Assembly: GCA_965208775.1 (NCBI GenBank)
Contig: OZ242360.1
Coordinates: 2,852,001 to 2,916,000, forward strand
Length of the DNA stretch: 64,000 bases
Source: JAPOVO01 sp026708165
GTDB taxonomy: Bacteria > Chloroflexota > UBA11872 > VXNJ01
Reading direction: 5' to 3'
The first letter of the stretch is position 1; each line of letters begins with the position of its first letter. The notes below the pieces were generated by a model, which was not told the DNA's origin, did not search any database, and saw nothing but the letters and a program-made list of their open reading frames with translations. This document shows positions 24,643-33,967 of this stretch, one piece after another. The position numbers were made by a program, and so were the translations under genes.

Positions 24643-25531
24643 GGTAGACCGTGTCCCTGGCTTTGGTCTGCAACTCGAATATCGTGGCGCCGGTGTAGAC
24701 ATCGCCGGGGAGCGGAACTCGTACCGTTTGGTCCTTGACCTTGTACTCCGCGGTGGGTTCGCCTCGAACTAGCGACCAATTGAAAAAGTCGTAGTCGCGC
24801 ACGCCCATCATGGGCCACGCCGATACGGCCGCGTATTGAACCAGCCACAGCCGACGCGGGACCGACGAACGGTTTGGGGCCGAGCCATGCAACAGCTTTG
24901 TATGGTGGATCGTTACGTCTCCGGCCTTGATCTCCAGCGGCACGGCTTCGCCCAGATCCATGGACTCCCGCGACGGCGAGATGGCACCGATGAATACTCC
25001 GTCCTGGTGATGGTCGAGAACCGGCCCTAGATGAGAGCCGCACATTGCCATAAGGCAACCATTCTCAAGCGTGGAGTCGTCGAGCGCGATTCCGACGGCG
25101 AGCAGGTCGTCGGTCGTGTGAGGATAGAAGGCGAAGTCCTGGTGCCACTCGACCGGACTGCCCGCGATGGCAGTCTTCATGTTCAGCTTGTCGCCCTGAA
25201 AGCGAACGCCGTCGCCGAGCAGCGGCTCGACCATATCGGCGAGTACATCCGAGCGCATGATCTCTTCGAACAGGGGATGGTTAAGCGTGGGGCTTTTGAG
25301 CCTCCGCAACAGCGGCCGTTCCTGGGTATGGCCCGGCTCCAAGTCGAATACTGCATCGTTCTCGGTAACGCTTCGCGATTTTTCGACGAAATCGTCGACC
25401 ACGTGCCGCAGCCGCTCGATAGTCGACTCGGGAAATACGTTTTCGACTATCAGACAGCCGTCGCGTCTGTATGCGCTGATGTCGGATTCGCTAAGCGCGG
25501 GGCTGGCCGCCCTCGCCGCCGGGTGAGTCAT
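24638..25531 (-). CDS. Phytanoyl-CoA dioxygenase (PhyH) family protein
   Basis: 297-aa predicted Fe(II)/2-oxoglutarate oxygenase with an intact facial triad: EWHQDFAFYP gives the HxD pair, TKLLHGSAPNRS gives the distal His, and the Arg after it should hold 2-oxoglutarate. N-terminal YRRDGCLIVENVF is the usual PhyH opening. The ATG at 25531 is preceded by GGAAG and is preferred over an in-frame start at 25597. It stands convergent to the hydantoinase genes and upstream of two aldo/keto reductases on the same strand. Substrates of bacterial PhyH proteins include acyl-CoAs, ectoine-like solutes and phosphonates; none can be chosen here. Confidence 0.88.
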   Translation of the reverse strand: MTHPAARAASPALSESDISAYRRDGCLIVENVFPESTIERLRHVVDDFVEKSRSVTENDAVFDLEPGHTQERPLLRRLKSPTLNHPLFEEIMRSDVLADMVEPLLGDGVRFQGDKLNMKTAIAGSPVEWHQDFAFYPHTTDDLLAVGIALDDSTLENGCLMAMCGSHLGPVLDHHQDGVFIGAISPSRESMDLGEAVPLEIKAGDVTIHHTKLLHGSAPNRSSVPRRLWLVQYAAVSAWPMMGVRDYDFFNWSLVRGEPTAEYKVKDQTVRVPLPGDVYTGATIFELQTKARDTVYR

Positions 25532-25711
25532 TACCACTTCCGATGCCCCCTCCGCTTGCAAGGCTCCCTGAACAACACGCCGCGAGTATATAGCCAAGAG
25601 TCCACCGGGAATGGCCTGAAGGGAGGGAGCACACGGTCTCCGCTCGGTGTATAGCCGGCACTATCTATGGTGATTTCGACGGTTCAAATACGCTGGCACG
25701 TGGTCGATTCG

Positions 25712-26701
25712 CTAGACGGCCGCGATGTTGGAGAGCTCTGTTCGTTCGGTTTCCGAGAGGACCATGTCGAAGCCGGTTGAGTTGCGTTCCAACTGGTCGA
25801 GAGTGGTTACACCGATGATGGCGGACGTTACGTCGGGATTGCCGAGGACCCATGCGAGCGCGGTTTGCGCCGGATCGTAGCCTCGTTCCATGGACCAGGC
25901 GGCTATGCGCGCCGCGCAGCTTATCGCACCTCGGGTGACCTTGGGGATGGACGACGCTTGCTCCGACTCGTCAGTGACGCGTCCGAAATATCCCGCCCGG
26001 TAGGAAGACGGAACGGAGTGGCCGCCAGCCATATCGAGGGTGTACTTGCCGGTCAGCAGTCCACCGGCCAGCGGGGCGTAAGCGAAGGCCCCGAGACCGT
26101 GCCGCCTGCATAGGGGATATAGCTCGGCTTCGTTTCGGCGCTCCATAGGGTTGTACAGGTCCTGAGTGGCGACGACCGGCCGCAAGTCCAAGCGCTCCGC
26201 GGCCGAGAGCGCGTCGGCGATGAGTGGAGCCAGGTGATTGGAGAGTCCGGCGTGGCGGACCTTTCCCGCGTCGATGAGGGAGTCGAACGCGGCCAGCGTC
26301 TCTTCGAGCGGAGTGTCCGGATCGGGCGCGTGCGCGTAGACCAGATCGACGCAATCGGTCTGCAACCGGCGGAGACTGGCTTCGACGGCGCTTATGACGG
26401 TGGCTCGGCTCAATCCGCGGCCAGGGGGATGTCCCTCGCGGTCGCCGGTCGGGTCGACCTTGGTGGCGAGGAACACCTGATCGCGGCGACCGCGCAGGAT
26501 TCTGCCCAGCGTGGTTTCGCTCGCGCCCGGGGTCGGTCGGAGATATTTCTCGGCCGTGTCGATCACGTTGATCCCCACGTCGAGCGCCTTGTCCAGGATC
26601 CGCGCGCACTCGCTTTCGGGAATGGCCCCGCCGAAGAAACCGGTCCCCAGGGTCACTCTGGATATTTCGACGCCGGTGTTTCCGAGGCTTGTAAATCGCA
26701 T
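25712..26701 (-). CDS. Aldo/keto reductase
   Basis: 329-aa NAD(P)H-dependent oxidoreductase with the (beta/alpha)8 AKR fold. The catalytic tetrad is visible: Asp in GINVIDTAEKYL, Tyr in the same segment, Lys in VFLATKVD, His in LVYAHAPD. The C-terminal cofactor segment AIIGVTTLDQLERN is present. It starts FTSLGNTGVEISRVTLGTG as in AKR11/YghZ-type enzymes. A second, diverged aldo/keto reductase lies 186 bases upstream on the same strand; the spacer holds a palindromic repeat. Confidence 0.9.
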   Translation of the reverse strand: MRFTSLGNTGVEISRVTLGTGFFGGAIPESECARILDKALDVGINVIDTAEKYLRPTPGASETTLGRILRGRRDQVFLATKVDPTGDREGHPPGRGLSRATVISAVEASLRRLQTDCVDLVYAHAPDPDTPLEETLAAFDSLIDAGKVRHAGLSNHLAPLIADALSAAERLDLRPVVATQDLYNPMERRNEAELYPLCRRHGLGAFAYAPLAGGLLTGKYTLDMAGGHSVPSSYRAGYFGRVTDESEQASSIPKVTRGAISCAARIAAWSMERGYDPAQTALAWVLGNPDVTSAIIGVTTLDQLERNSTGFDMVLSETERTELSNIAAV

Positions 26702-26798
26702 CAGCTGAGGCTCCGGAGAAGATCATTTAAAAACTCCGACCTGGCAGGGGCCGTAGGAATGAACCAATTTCCGTCAATGTGTGCTTGATCGCTTCTGG

Positions 26799-26818
26799 AT
26801 TCCGGCTTTCGCCGGAAT
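26799..26818. repeat. REP-like palindrome
   Basis: ATTCCGGC-TTTC-GCCGGAAT, a perfect 8-bp inverted repeat followed by GACGG, between the two aldo/keto reductases. It resembles a palindromic family widespread in bacterial and metagenomic genomes whose shadow translation contains FRRKPESR. Only one copy was noticed in this window. Confidence 0.6.
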
Positions 26819-26887
26819 GACGGTAAGAAGAACGGCGATGACAGCTTTCGTAATCGTCTCTGGGGGGCGGTCGGTTCTAGTTGCAAG

Positions 26888-27817
26888 TCAACTAACCGGC
26901 GGAGCGATTGCACGGATTCGGTCCAGTTCGGAACTGGTCAGCTCGATCTTCGAAGCGGCGGCGTTCTCTCGAACTTGCTCAGGCGACTTGGCGCCGGGGA
27001 TTACACATGAGACGGCCGGATTCGCGAGCGCAAAGGCGAGCGAGATTTGAGCCATGGACCTTGACGCGTCGACCAATGGCCAGAGCTTTTCGGCCGATTC
27101 GACCATCTGCACGAATTCCCGACGGCCTCTGCCGGTGTTCCATCCCGTGCGCGCCTGATCGTCGAAAGTGGCGTCGGATGCAAACTTGCCGCTGAGGACT
27201 CCCTTTGCCAAGGGGCCGCGAATCAGGGTACCGATGTTACGTTCGGTGCAGAGCGGCAGAACGTCGTTTTCGTAGTCTCGCTCGACGATGCTGTAAGGAA
27301 CCTGCACGACCGCGCAACGGCCGTGCCTGTCGAATGCGAGCACGTCTTCGGTAAAGAAACTGGAAACGCCATAGGAGCGGATCTTGCCGCGCTCCTGAAG
27401 GCGCTCGAATGCCTCGAGGAATATTTCCCTGTGTTCAGGAAGGCGGATGTGGCATTGATAGAGGTCGATGTAGTCCGTTCGCAACCGGTGAAGACTCGCG
27501 TCGCAGCAAAGATAGATGTGCTCGGGCGTGGCGTAATTGAGCGGTTGTCCGTCGCGTCCGCCGATGCTTCCGACCTTGGTCGCGATGAACACTTGATGGC
27601 GTTGACCGACAAGCGCCTTGCCGAGCAGCTCTTCGCTGCGGCGGGGACCATAGCCGTCTGCCGTGTCGAACAGGTTGATCCCGGAATCGAGCGCGGCGAA
27701 TACCGTGGCTTGGGCCCGAACGGCGTCGACGGCCCCCCACTGCCCGCCGATTCCCCAGCATCCCATGCCGACCTCTGAGACCTGCCAGCCGGTTTTGCCG
27801 AAGGTGCGGTAATTCAT
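26888..27817 (-). CDS. Aldo/keto reductase
   Basis: 309-aa AKR-fold oxidoreductase. Tetrad: GINLFDTADGYG (Asp, Tyr), VFIATKVG (Lys), DLYQCHIR (His). The N-terminus NYRTFGKTGWQVSEVGMGCW and the C-terminal SCVIPGAKSPEQVREN match the group that includes L-fucose/D-threo-aldose-like and general stress reductases. Paralogous to the adjacent enzyme but not a recent duplicate, judging by the low visible similarity. The substrate is unknown. Confidence 0.9.
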   Translation of the reverse strand: MNYRTFGKTGWQVSEVGMGCWGIGGQWGAVDAVRAQATVFAALDSGINLFDTADGYGPRRSEELLGKALVGQRHQVFIATKVGSIGGRDGQPLNYATPEHIYLCCDASLHRLRTDYIDLYQCHIRLPEHREIFLEAFERLQERGKIRSYGVSSFFTEDVLAFDRHGRCAVVQVPYSIVERDYENDVLPLCTERNIGTLIRGPLAKGVLSGKFASDATFDDQARTGWNTGRGRREFVQMVESAEKLWPLVDASRSMAQISLAFALANPAVSCVIPGAKSPEQVRENAAASKIELTSSELDRIRAIAPPVS

Positions 27818-28246
27818 CGGTAATGCATTTCTCGGCCAACGCCAGACTTGACGCGAGACTGACGTGGGTTGGGAACAAAGGGAAGCGGGTTCATTTGCGG
27901 ACAGGTTAGCACCTGGCTTGGCGGATGCGGATTTCGGGGACGTTTCGGGAGCGATGCAATGGCTAGACTTTTTGCGCCACTGGTCGGCTTAGCCGTGCTA
28001 CACTCCCATGCAGTCGAACTGCGCTACGGCGCGGTGCATTGAGTGATTATGCGGAACCCCTCCAGGCCGTCCGCGAGTTGCGGCCCTGGGCTGAGCTGGG
28101 TCACCCTCCTTCAATTCAACACCGCAGAAGAACGCACAAGACGGGGTTATCAGACGACATTTTCGCAAAGTCCCTATACAGGGTTATGGGGTGCGAAAGC
28201 GATCGAAAGCGGTGCGGAGTCACCGGGGGAATTGAGTTCATAGAGC
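27818..28246. other. 429-bp intergenic region with a possible promoter and long leader for the RRM gene
   Basis: No credible coding region is seen. An extended -10 (TGCTACACT, 27997-28005) lies about 240 bases before the RRM start codon. If used, it would give a long 5' leader. Small potential hairpins (for example CCCT-ATAC-AGGG) occur in the leader. Long leaders are known for cold-inducible RNA-binding protein genes in other bacteria, but nothing here proves regulation. Confidence 0.3.
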
Positions 28247-28555
28247 ATGGAAATATATGTGGGAAATCTCTCCTACGACACGAGTGAAGGGTCATTGAGA
28301 GAGACGTTCGAGCGATTTGGGGATGTGAGCCGGGCAACGGTTGTGACCGATCGGATAACCGGTCGTTCGCGCGGATTCGGATTCGTCGCGATGGACAACT
28401 CGGATCAGGCGCGGTCCGCCATCGAATCGCTCAACGGCACGTACCTCGACGGTCGCCCGCTGACCGTCAACGAGGCGCGTCCGCGTCAGCCGAGGCAGCG
28501 TTCGGGCGGAGGCGGATATGGTTCAGGCGGCGGCTATGGAGGGGATCGCTACTAG
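28247..28555 (+). CDS. RRM-domain RNA-binding protein (Rbp type)
   Basis: 102-aa single RNA-recognition-motif protein. RNP2 is IYVGNL at residues 3-8, RNP1 is RGFGFVAM, and the spacing and the GRPLTVNEARP end fit the canonical bacterial/cyanobacterial Rbp family. A glycine/tyrosine-rich tail (GGGGYGSGGGYGGDRY) follows, as in glycine-rich Rbps that help RNA metabolism at low temperature. A terminator hairpin lies about 50 bases downstream. It is monocistronic. Confidence 0.92.
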   Translation: MEIYVGNLSYDTSEGSLRETFERFGDVSRATVVTDRITGRSRGFGFVAMDNSDQARSAIESLNGTYLDGRPLTVNEARPRQPRQRSGGGGYGSGGGYGGDRY

Positions 28556-28601
28556 AAAAAAGCGCCGCGCTAGCGGCTACTAAAACTCGCAACCAGGTCG
28601 G

Positions 28602-28640
28602 CTCCCGGGCATCGTCCGGGAGTCGATCTTCTTATTCGTC
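28602..28640 (+). terminator. Intrinsic terminator after the RRM gene
   Basis: CTCCCGG-GCATCGT-CCGGGAG (7-bp perfect stem, 7-base loop) followed by the T-rich stretch TCGATCTTCTTATTCG, about 47 bases after the RRM stop codon. Confidence 0.65.
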
Positions 28641-28715
28641 TATTTGATCCGGCGTTTGCCTCTTCGACATGGCTAAGGAAGAACAGCGAACGGATTGGGC
28701 GGCTTTCCCGTGCAT

Positions 28716-28740
28716 GGTTCGACAGGCTCATCGCGAACGG
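28716..28740. repeat. Dispersed repeat-like element
   Basis: GGTTCGACAGGCTCA followed by TCGCGAACGG resembles a short intergenic element common in environmental genomes, with imperfect TTCG...CGAA symmetry. Only one copy was noticed in this window; the call rests on recollection of the motif. Confidence 0.35.
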
Positions 28741-28819
28741 GTCGCCGCCACGAACGGAATATACGTCTTGCGATGCGCGTCTTGAAATCGCGGCGGGCCG
28801 AGGTTGTGACTACCGTTTA

Positions 28820-30040
28820 TTAGGCGTCTGCGTTCGCGACGGCCCCGCCGGCGGCTTCGATGGTCTGGTCGACGTCCGAATCGGTGTGGGCGAGCGAGGC
28901 AAAGCACACGCCGCGGATCATGTAGACGCCCCGCAGGTGCATACCGGCGAAGAAAGCGGCTCCGCGTGGATCTTCGAGGTCAGCCGGCTGAACTCGCAGC
29001 ATGGGCGGATCGCCCTGAACGGTCATCCAGCCGCCGCTGGCGGCGAACACATCGCTGAGGCCTTCCATGAGCCGTTTTCCGATACGCCACAGATGGGCTA
29101 TGCCATCGTCGCGCTCAAGGCGGCGAATCGTCTCAAGCGCGGCGGCTATGGACAGTCCATCACCGTGGAAAGTCGCGCCCATGCGCGCGTCGGCGGACTC
29201 GAAAATCTCACGCCGTCCTACGACCGCCGATCCCGGATAGCCGTTGGACATCGCCTTAGCGAACACGGACAGATCAGGCTCGATTCCATAGTATTCCTGC
29301 GCCCCGCCGATGGCATAACGGAATCCCGTCTTGACCTCGTCCACAACGAAAACCGCGCCGTGGCGATGGGCGATATCCCGGACGGCGCCGAAGTATCCCT
29401 CACGCGGACCGTCGTCCTGCACCGATTCGATGAACACGGCGGCGATATCGGACGGGTGGGCCTCGAACGCGGCTTCAATTGCTTCGAGGTCGTTGTACTT
29501 GACCTCGATTGTGAGATCGGACACGCGCGATGGAATGCCCTCTCCCCCCGCGCCGCTCCAGTCGAGCCAGCCGTGATATCCACACTTGATAGCCATGGTC
29601 CTGCCGGTGGAGGCGCGCGCGTAACGCAAAGCAGCGAGGCAGGCGGACGATCCTCCGATGAACAGCGAAGCCATCTCCGCCGACGGAACGCGCTCCACCA
29701 GGGCTTCGGCCAATTCGACCTCGTCGGCTTCCTGAATGCTGGTGACGGTGCCGCGGGCGATGCGCCGCGTGATCGCCTCGTTGAACTCCGGGTCCGCGTG
29801 CCCGAGCACGATGGGGCCGAAGCTCATCACGTAGTCGATGTACTCGTTGCCGTCGACGTCCCAGATTCGCGATCCCAGCGAGCGCGACGCGTAGCCGGGT
29901 CCTCCCTGGGCGAGGGTGTCGTGCGGGTTGCGGTGCCCCTGGTGCCCGCGCGCGAGGACTTTCATGGCCCGCTCGCGAAGTGCCTGAGACTTCCTAACGC
30001 GGTCGGCGGCCGTGCGCTCCAATGTCGTCGTGCTCGTCAT
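28820..30040 (-). CDS. Class III aminotransferase, glutamate-1-semialdehyde-aminomutase-like
   Basis: 406-aa PLP enzyme. Visible features: the N-terminal GSRIWDVDGNEYIDYVMSFGP strand set, the GGSSACLAALRYAR cofactor phosphate loop, DEVKTGFR (Asp to PLP nitrogen), and the Schiff-base Lys in VFAKAMSNGYPGSAVVG. Although closest in wording to HemL, it is in a catabolic setting and a second paralog exists at 56.7 kb, so it is more likely an amine or beta-amino-acid transaminase or aminomutase than the heme enzyme. The start is supported by GGGAGG seven bases upstream. It lies downstream of a PLP decarboxylase on the same strand (62-bp gap), probably one operon. Confidence 0.87.
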   Translation of the reverse strand: MTSTTTLERTAADRVRKSQALRERAMKVLARGHQGHRNPHDTLAQGGPGYASRSLGSRIWDVDGNEYIDYVMSFGPIVLGHADPEFNEAITRRIARGTVTSIQEADEVELAEALVERVPSAEMASLFIGGSSACLAALRYARASTGRTMAIKCGYHGWLDWSGAGGEGIPSRVSDLTIEVKYNDLEAIEAAFEAHPSDIAAVFIESVQDDGPREGYFGAVRDIAHRHGAVFVVDEVKTGFRYAIGGAQEYYGIEPDLSVFAKAMSNGYPGSAVVGRREIFESADARMGATFHGDGLSIAAALETIRRLERDDGIAHLWRIGKRLMEGLSDVFAASGGWMTVQGDPPMLRVQPADLEDPRGAAFFAGMHLRGVYMIRGVCFASLAHTDSDVDQTIEAAGGAVANADA

Positions 30041-30102
30041 CGCTGGACCTCCCTTGGGTCGGTTTCTAAGTGGCTGGGGGCGATTGTGGATTCGTTCACG
30101 GG

Positions 30103-31383
30103 CTATGTCCGGGCGTCTTGCACGGATTCTTCGAGCGCACGGACGAAGCCATGCGCGTGTTCTTCGTCGCGGGCCGGATGGATCGACAGGCGGACCGTAT
30201 GGACGGCACCGGCCCGACCGTAAGTCGAGCCCCAGCCGCGAGAGCGGAGGCCGTTGTGGATCTTGCGTACGTCGTATTCGTCGGAAGCGATGTTGATTAC
30301 CGCGACCATCGGCTTCACCAAAAGACGGATTCCGTCTATCCGCTCGACGCCCTCGGACACGATATCGACCACACTAATAAGGTTGCGCGCAGATTCGGCG
30401 TAACCGGCCCGTCCCAGATGCTTCATCACCGTCCAGGCCGCGGCCGCATGATCGCCGGGCTTGGTGGCAGTCAGGTTGTGAATCACCGTGGTAGGCGTCG
30501 GTATGGCGTCAAGCATGGCCTCATCGCGGACGACGAAAAACCCGGTAGCGACCGGCAGCAGTCCGAGCTTATGCCCGTCGGTCATGATCGAGCTGACTCC
30601 CGGAAGGGTGAAGTCAAAGGCCGGGGCCTCAATGCCCAGGTCGCCGAGAAAAGGGAGGAAAAAACCGCCGAACGCGCCGTCAACGTGAAGGTATACGCCA
30701 TGCCTTTCGGCGATCTCTGCAAATTCGGAGACGGGATCAACCAGACCGAGGTGGCCTTCGGGTGCGGAGCAGACCAGCGCGACCGTGTTGCCATTGATCG
30801 CTCGTTCGATTTCATCCATTCTAGGACGGTAGTCCGAGTCGAGCGGAACCTCGTTGACGTGAATTCCCATCAGCTCGGCCGCTATTCGAAAGCTGTAATG
30901 GGCCGATTCGGGCATTACGATCTCGGGGTCTTTCTTTCGAGCCAGATTTCTCGCCAGGCGCAGGGCCGAGACGTTGGATTCGGTCCCACCGCTGGTTATG
31001 AAGCCCACGGCGTCCGGCTTGCCAAAGAGCGAAGCCATCATACGAACGGCTTCCTTTTCAAGCCTGTAGCTCGCGGGCTGCTGCGTGCGGCCCCACTCGA
31101 CGAAGAAAGTTCCACGGGCGACTTCGGCGGCCCGCTGAGTTATGGGATGAGGCGGCCCCACGTAGCTGACGCCGAAGTTCCTCTCGATCGGATATGGATT
31201 CTCATCGATTATCCGGGCGAGGTCGTCGATCACGTCGGCTTCGGGCGATCCGCCTTCCGGGAAGGGCATCGGCGGCGGCAGTGGAAACTCGGGCCGGATC
31301 GTCCCTCTCTCGAACTCTTCAGCCATTGCGGAAACTCTTTCGATCTCGGCGCTGTCACTTCGGGGTGGAGCGCGAGTCTTCAC
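30103..31383 (-). CDS. PLP-dependent decarboxylase / sphingosine-phosphate-lyase-like enzyme
   Basis: 426-aa group II decarboxylase-fold enzyme. The PLP Lys is in IMTDGHKLGLLPVATG, the His that stacks on the cofactor lies in MPESAHYSFRIAAELMG, and the GTESNVSALRLAR loop binds the phosphate. The combination of VDGAFGGFFLPFL and an ordinary decarboxylase length resembles archaeal-type tyrosine/aspartate decarboxylase MfnA and S1P-lyase-like proteins. The substrate is unknown. Start is GTG with GGGA upstream. It sits between the dimethylformamidase-like gene and the aminotransferase, suggesting shared amine/amino-acid catabolism. Confidence 0.85.
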   Translation of the reverse strand: MKTRAPPRSDSAEIERVSAMAEEFERGTIRPEFPLPPPMPFPEGGSPEADVIDDLARIIDENPYPIERNFGVSYVGPPHPITQRAAEVARGTFFVEWGRTQQPASYRLEKEAVRMMASLFGKPDAVGFITSGGTESNVSALRLARNLARKKDPEIVMPESAHYSFRIAAELMGIHVNEVPLDSDYRPRMDEIERAINGNTVALVCSAPEGHLGLVDPVSEFAEIAERHGVYLHVDGAFGGFFLPFLGDLGIEAPAFDFTLPGVSSIMTDGHKLGLLPVATGFFVVRDEAMLDAIPTPTTVIHNLTATKPGDHAAAAWTVMKHLGRAGYAESARNLISVVDIVSEGVERIDGIRLLVKPMVAVINIASDEYDVRKIHNGLRSRGWGSTYGRAGAVHTVRLSIHPARDEEHAHGFVRALEESVQDART

Positions 31384-31478
31384 GCTCCATCCCGAGTGCG
31401 GTGTCAGGCCAGAAGCATACCCCTAGCCGCGTTTGCGTCGCGAAGCGACGGGTCGGCAGACCTCCAACGCTACGCTCC

Positions 31479-33737
31479 CTAGTCGTCGGAAGCGAACCGT
31501 GTCAGCACGTTTTCGGAGATTCTGGAAACGTTGTTGTCATAGCCGTTATACGAGAGGCAGCTCATCCACGCTATCGAGCCAACTGAGAACACAGCGCCGC
31601 CATTCTTAGTTTCGAAATAGACCATGTCGGCTCGGACAAAGGGATGCAGCTTACCCGTTTCCGTCGGCGATCCGGGCTTAACTCCGTCGATTCCTCGCGG
31701 GAAGGCCAACTGCTCGTCGTGCATAGCCGCGTAGTGGTTTGAATGGTTGATGGAGGAAGCCAGCAACAGGGCGTGGCGCGGCGTTCCCAGGCTGTAGTCG
31801 AGGCGGTCTATCTCGTATCCGGCCGGGCCGTGGTTGACGACCAGCGATGGGAAGTCGCCGATCAGCTCGTCGTCCGCGATTCCGTCAAAGATGAAGTCTG
31901 CCCTGGGATCGAAACTGCCGGGCTGGCGCACGTAATGGGTTCCGCTGTCGAATCCAGCCGCGCACGTACCCACTCCGAGCAGTTGCTGCGGTGCCCTACC
32001 CCGGTTGCGCCAGGTACCACCGTGCTCGCCCGTCGTGCTGTGGTGCCGCTCGCCCGGCGGCAATTCAAACGGCCAACTCGTCCCCCAACGGCGGACCTCG
32101 TAGAGATGCGGCCTTGCCGGATCGACCGACGTGACTCCGAAGAAGCCGTTGCCGCCCATGTACATCAGCCTGCCGCCGTCATCCAGGTAGGCGTGCATGG
32201 CGTCGAGCATTTGGGAAGTCCAGTATTCATGATGGGAACCTGTGAGAACGACGTGATAGGGACTGAGCAGGTCGGCGCCTTCGGCATGGAGGTCGTCGTC
32301 GGTGACTACGTCGACGGTGAACCCGCGAGCGTCGAGCCAGTCGATGAGATAGAGATCGGCCGGGAACCGCGCGGGTGCACTCCAAACCCGGTAGCGGTAT
32401 TTGGGACGCATGTTGAGGGTGGGGCGCAATCTCGAAACGTAGGTAGTCCCCGAACCGTCGGAGTGGAGGTCGTAAAGACCCGGAAGTCCATTATCGACGG
32501 CGTACCGATACTCCTCGAAATGAAGGCCAGGGTCCGCGTTTGGCACTCGCGCAGGGTCCCAGTGTCCAGCCATAACGTCTCGAAAATTCGAATAGACCGT
32601 GTAATGAATGGTGGGCGCGAGAAAGGCGATTCGCGCCTTAGACGTGCCTCTCGTTGGCCGGACAAAGAAGGGCAAATAGTCCTCGTCATCGCCCGCCGTC
32701 AATCGAGCGGCATAGATTCCGCTTTTTAGATCCGGGGGAATCGTTAGCTCGAAATCCGCTTCCCAGGCGGCGTCTTCGAGGTCGTCGTCGTGAAAGTAAA
32801 TGGCGCCGTATTCGGCGGGAGCACGCCGGAAGTCTAGCTCGGAACCGCTCCAGTTGTAGCCCGTAACAGCGCGAGTGGGCATATTTACGGCGCGTCCGTG
32901 AAGCTGATTCGGCGACGTGTCCACTACTGTGTCGGACTCGAAGCCGGTACCGAAGTCCCAAGCTCCAACGAGGCGGTTGCCGATTTTGAGCGGCGACTGT
33001 CCGATTTCCAACGCTTCAAGCTCGGATCGTGTCAACGCCCGGTTGAACAGTCGGGGGCGGTCGATCTTGCCGTTGAAGTGATTGCTAGCCAACAACCGGC
33101 CTGACTGTTCCCCCTCGAAGCATGCAGCCATGATGAACGGTATTCGGGAGCTGTCAGGCGACTGCTTGACGGCGCGTTCGACGAAACACCGATCTTCGGC
33201 CAAAGGAGAGGAACGCACCGGCGATTGATAGACAAAGGCTCGTTGCTGCCGGGAGTCGTAGCCGCAGGCGGCGAAAGTCCAGTCGTGCGACCGGACGGGC
33301 GTTTCGAGACTAACCTCGTCAAAGCGACCGTGACCGTCGCCGAGCCGTATTGATAGATTCCCCTTGTCGTCTATGAACAGTCCGACACCTGCACTGGTAG
33401 AGGCATTCCAGCGGGTCAGCAGACCTTGTGAGCCGCGTTCCGGCGTGGTCGGGTAAAGCCAGGCTGTCAGCGTGAAGCCTTCGACCTCATGGAAGGTTGG
33501 GCAGTTGGGTACGATCACATAGGACCCACTTCGAATGGACTGATGGCGGCCTGGGTACTCGGCGTTGATCTCGGAGGCGACTTCGCGCTCCTTGAATCCG
33601 GGGCCGGCGGGGTTTTCGTCGCCGTGGATGAGACGTACGAGGTCGGCCCTGTATTTGGGATGATCGCAACTGACCATGAACCGGACCGTTTCACCCGGCG
33701 CCACGCTCAATCTATCGGTGTATCCGACGAGATTCAT
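31479..33737 (-). CDS. N,N-dimethylformamidase large-subunit-like protein with LamG-like domain
   Basis: 752-aa protein. Residues about 1-60 look like an Ig-like beta module (SVAPGETVRFMVSCDHP). Residues about 75-240 resemble a LamG/concanavalin domain (FTLTAWLYPTTPERGSQGLL, DDKGNLSIRLGDGHGR). Residues about 330-750 match the DMFase large-subunit core (LTGSHHEYWTSQMLDAM, MYMGGNGFFGV, RRWGTSWPFELPPGERHHST, GEHGGTWRNRGRAPQQLLG). Known DMFases hydrolyse N,N-dimethylformamide to dimethylamine and formate using a mononuclear iron site. The small subunit is not seen nearby, and many homologues have other or unknown amide substrates. It is transcribed toward the decarboxylase and aminotransferase genes. 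Confidence 0.8.
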   Translation of the reverse strand: MNLVGYTDRLSVAPGETVRFMVSCDHPKYRADLVRLIHGDENPAGPGFKEREVASEINAEYPGRHQSIRSGSYVIVPNCPTFHEVEGFTLTAWLYPTTPERGSQGLLTRWNASTSAGVGLFIDDKGNLSIRLGDGHGRFDEVSLETPVRSHDWTFAACGYDSRQQRAFVYQSPVRSSPLAEDRCFVERAVKQSPDSSRIPFIMAACFEGEQSGRLLASNHFNGKIDRPRLFNRALTRSELEALEIGQSPLKIGNRLVGAWDFGTGFESDTVVDTSPNQLHGRAVNMPTRAVTGYNWSGSELDFRRAPAEYGAIYFHDDDLEDAAWEADFELTIPPDLKSGIYAARLTAGDDEDYLPFFVRPTRGTSKARIAFLAPTIHYTVYSNFRDVMAGHWDPARVPNADPGLHFEEYRYAVDNGLPGLYDLHSDGSGTTYVSRLRPTLNMRPKYRYRVWSAPARFPADLYLIDWLDARGFTVDVVTDDDLHAEGADLLSPYHVVLTGSHHEYWTSQMLDAMHAYLDDGGRLMYMGGNGFFGVTSVDPARPHLYEVRRWGTSWPFELPPGERHHSTTGEHGGTWRNRGRAPQQLLGVGTCAAGFDSGTHYVRQPGSFDPRADFIFDGIADDELIGDFPSLVVNHGPAGYEIDRLDYSLGTPRHALLLASSINHSNHYAAMHDEQLAFPRGIDGVKPGSPTETGKLHPFVRADMVYFETKNGGAVFSVGSIAWMSCLSYNGYDNNVSRISENVLTRFASDD

Positions 33738-33967
33738 AATTGACCGTCCAGGCTTGTCAAGAGTGGCGGTAACGTGACTCTCAAATTATCGATCTTCCGC
33801 CGCTGATGCCGAATAGTGCTATAAGGGCGGGAGATTTCCAAGTCGGCGCGCGCCTAGAATGCGAGCGTGAATTGATTGGGAATTGGGTCTATGAAGTTCA
33901 GCCCTCGTTCGTTCGGATACCTATAGGATTTTGATTCGTGGAATTGACATTGGAGATTGCCGACTAA

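Noticed and set aside
28886..30223. Long + strand open frame of 445 codons
   Set aside because: It lies antisense to the class III aminotransferase, whose motifs are complete, and its translation has no recognisable domain. It is an effect of high G+C codon use.
30070..31482. Long + strand open frame of 470 codons
   Set aside because: Antisense to the PLP decarboxylase, which carries all catalytic motifs; composition is that of a reverse-strand shadow.
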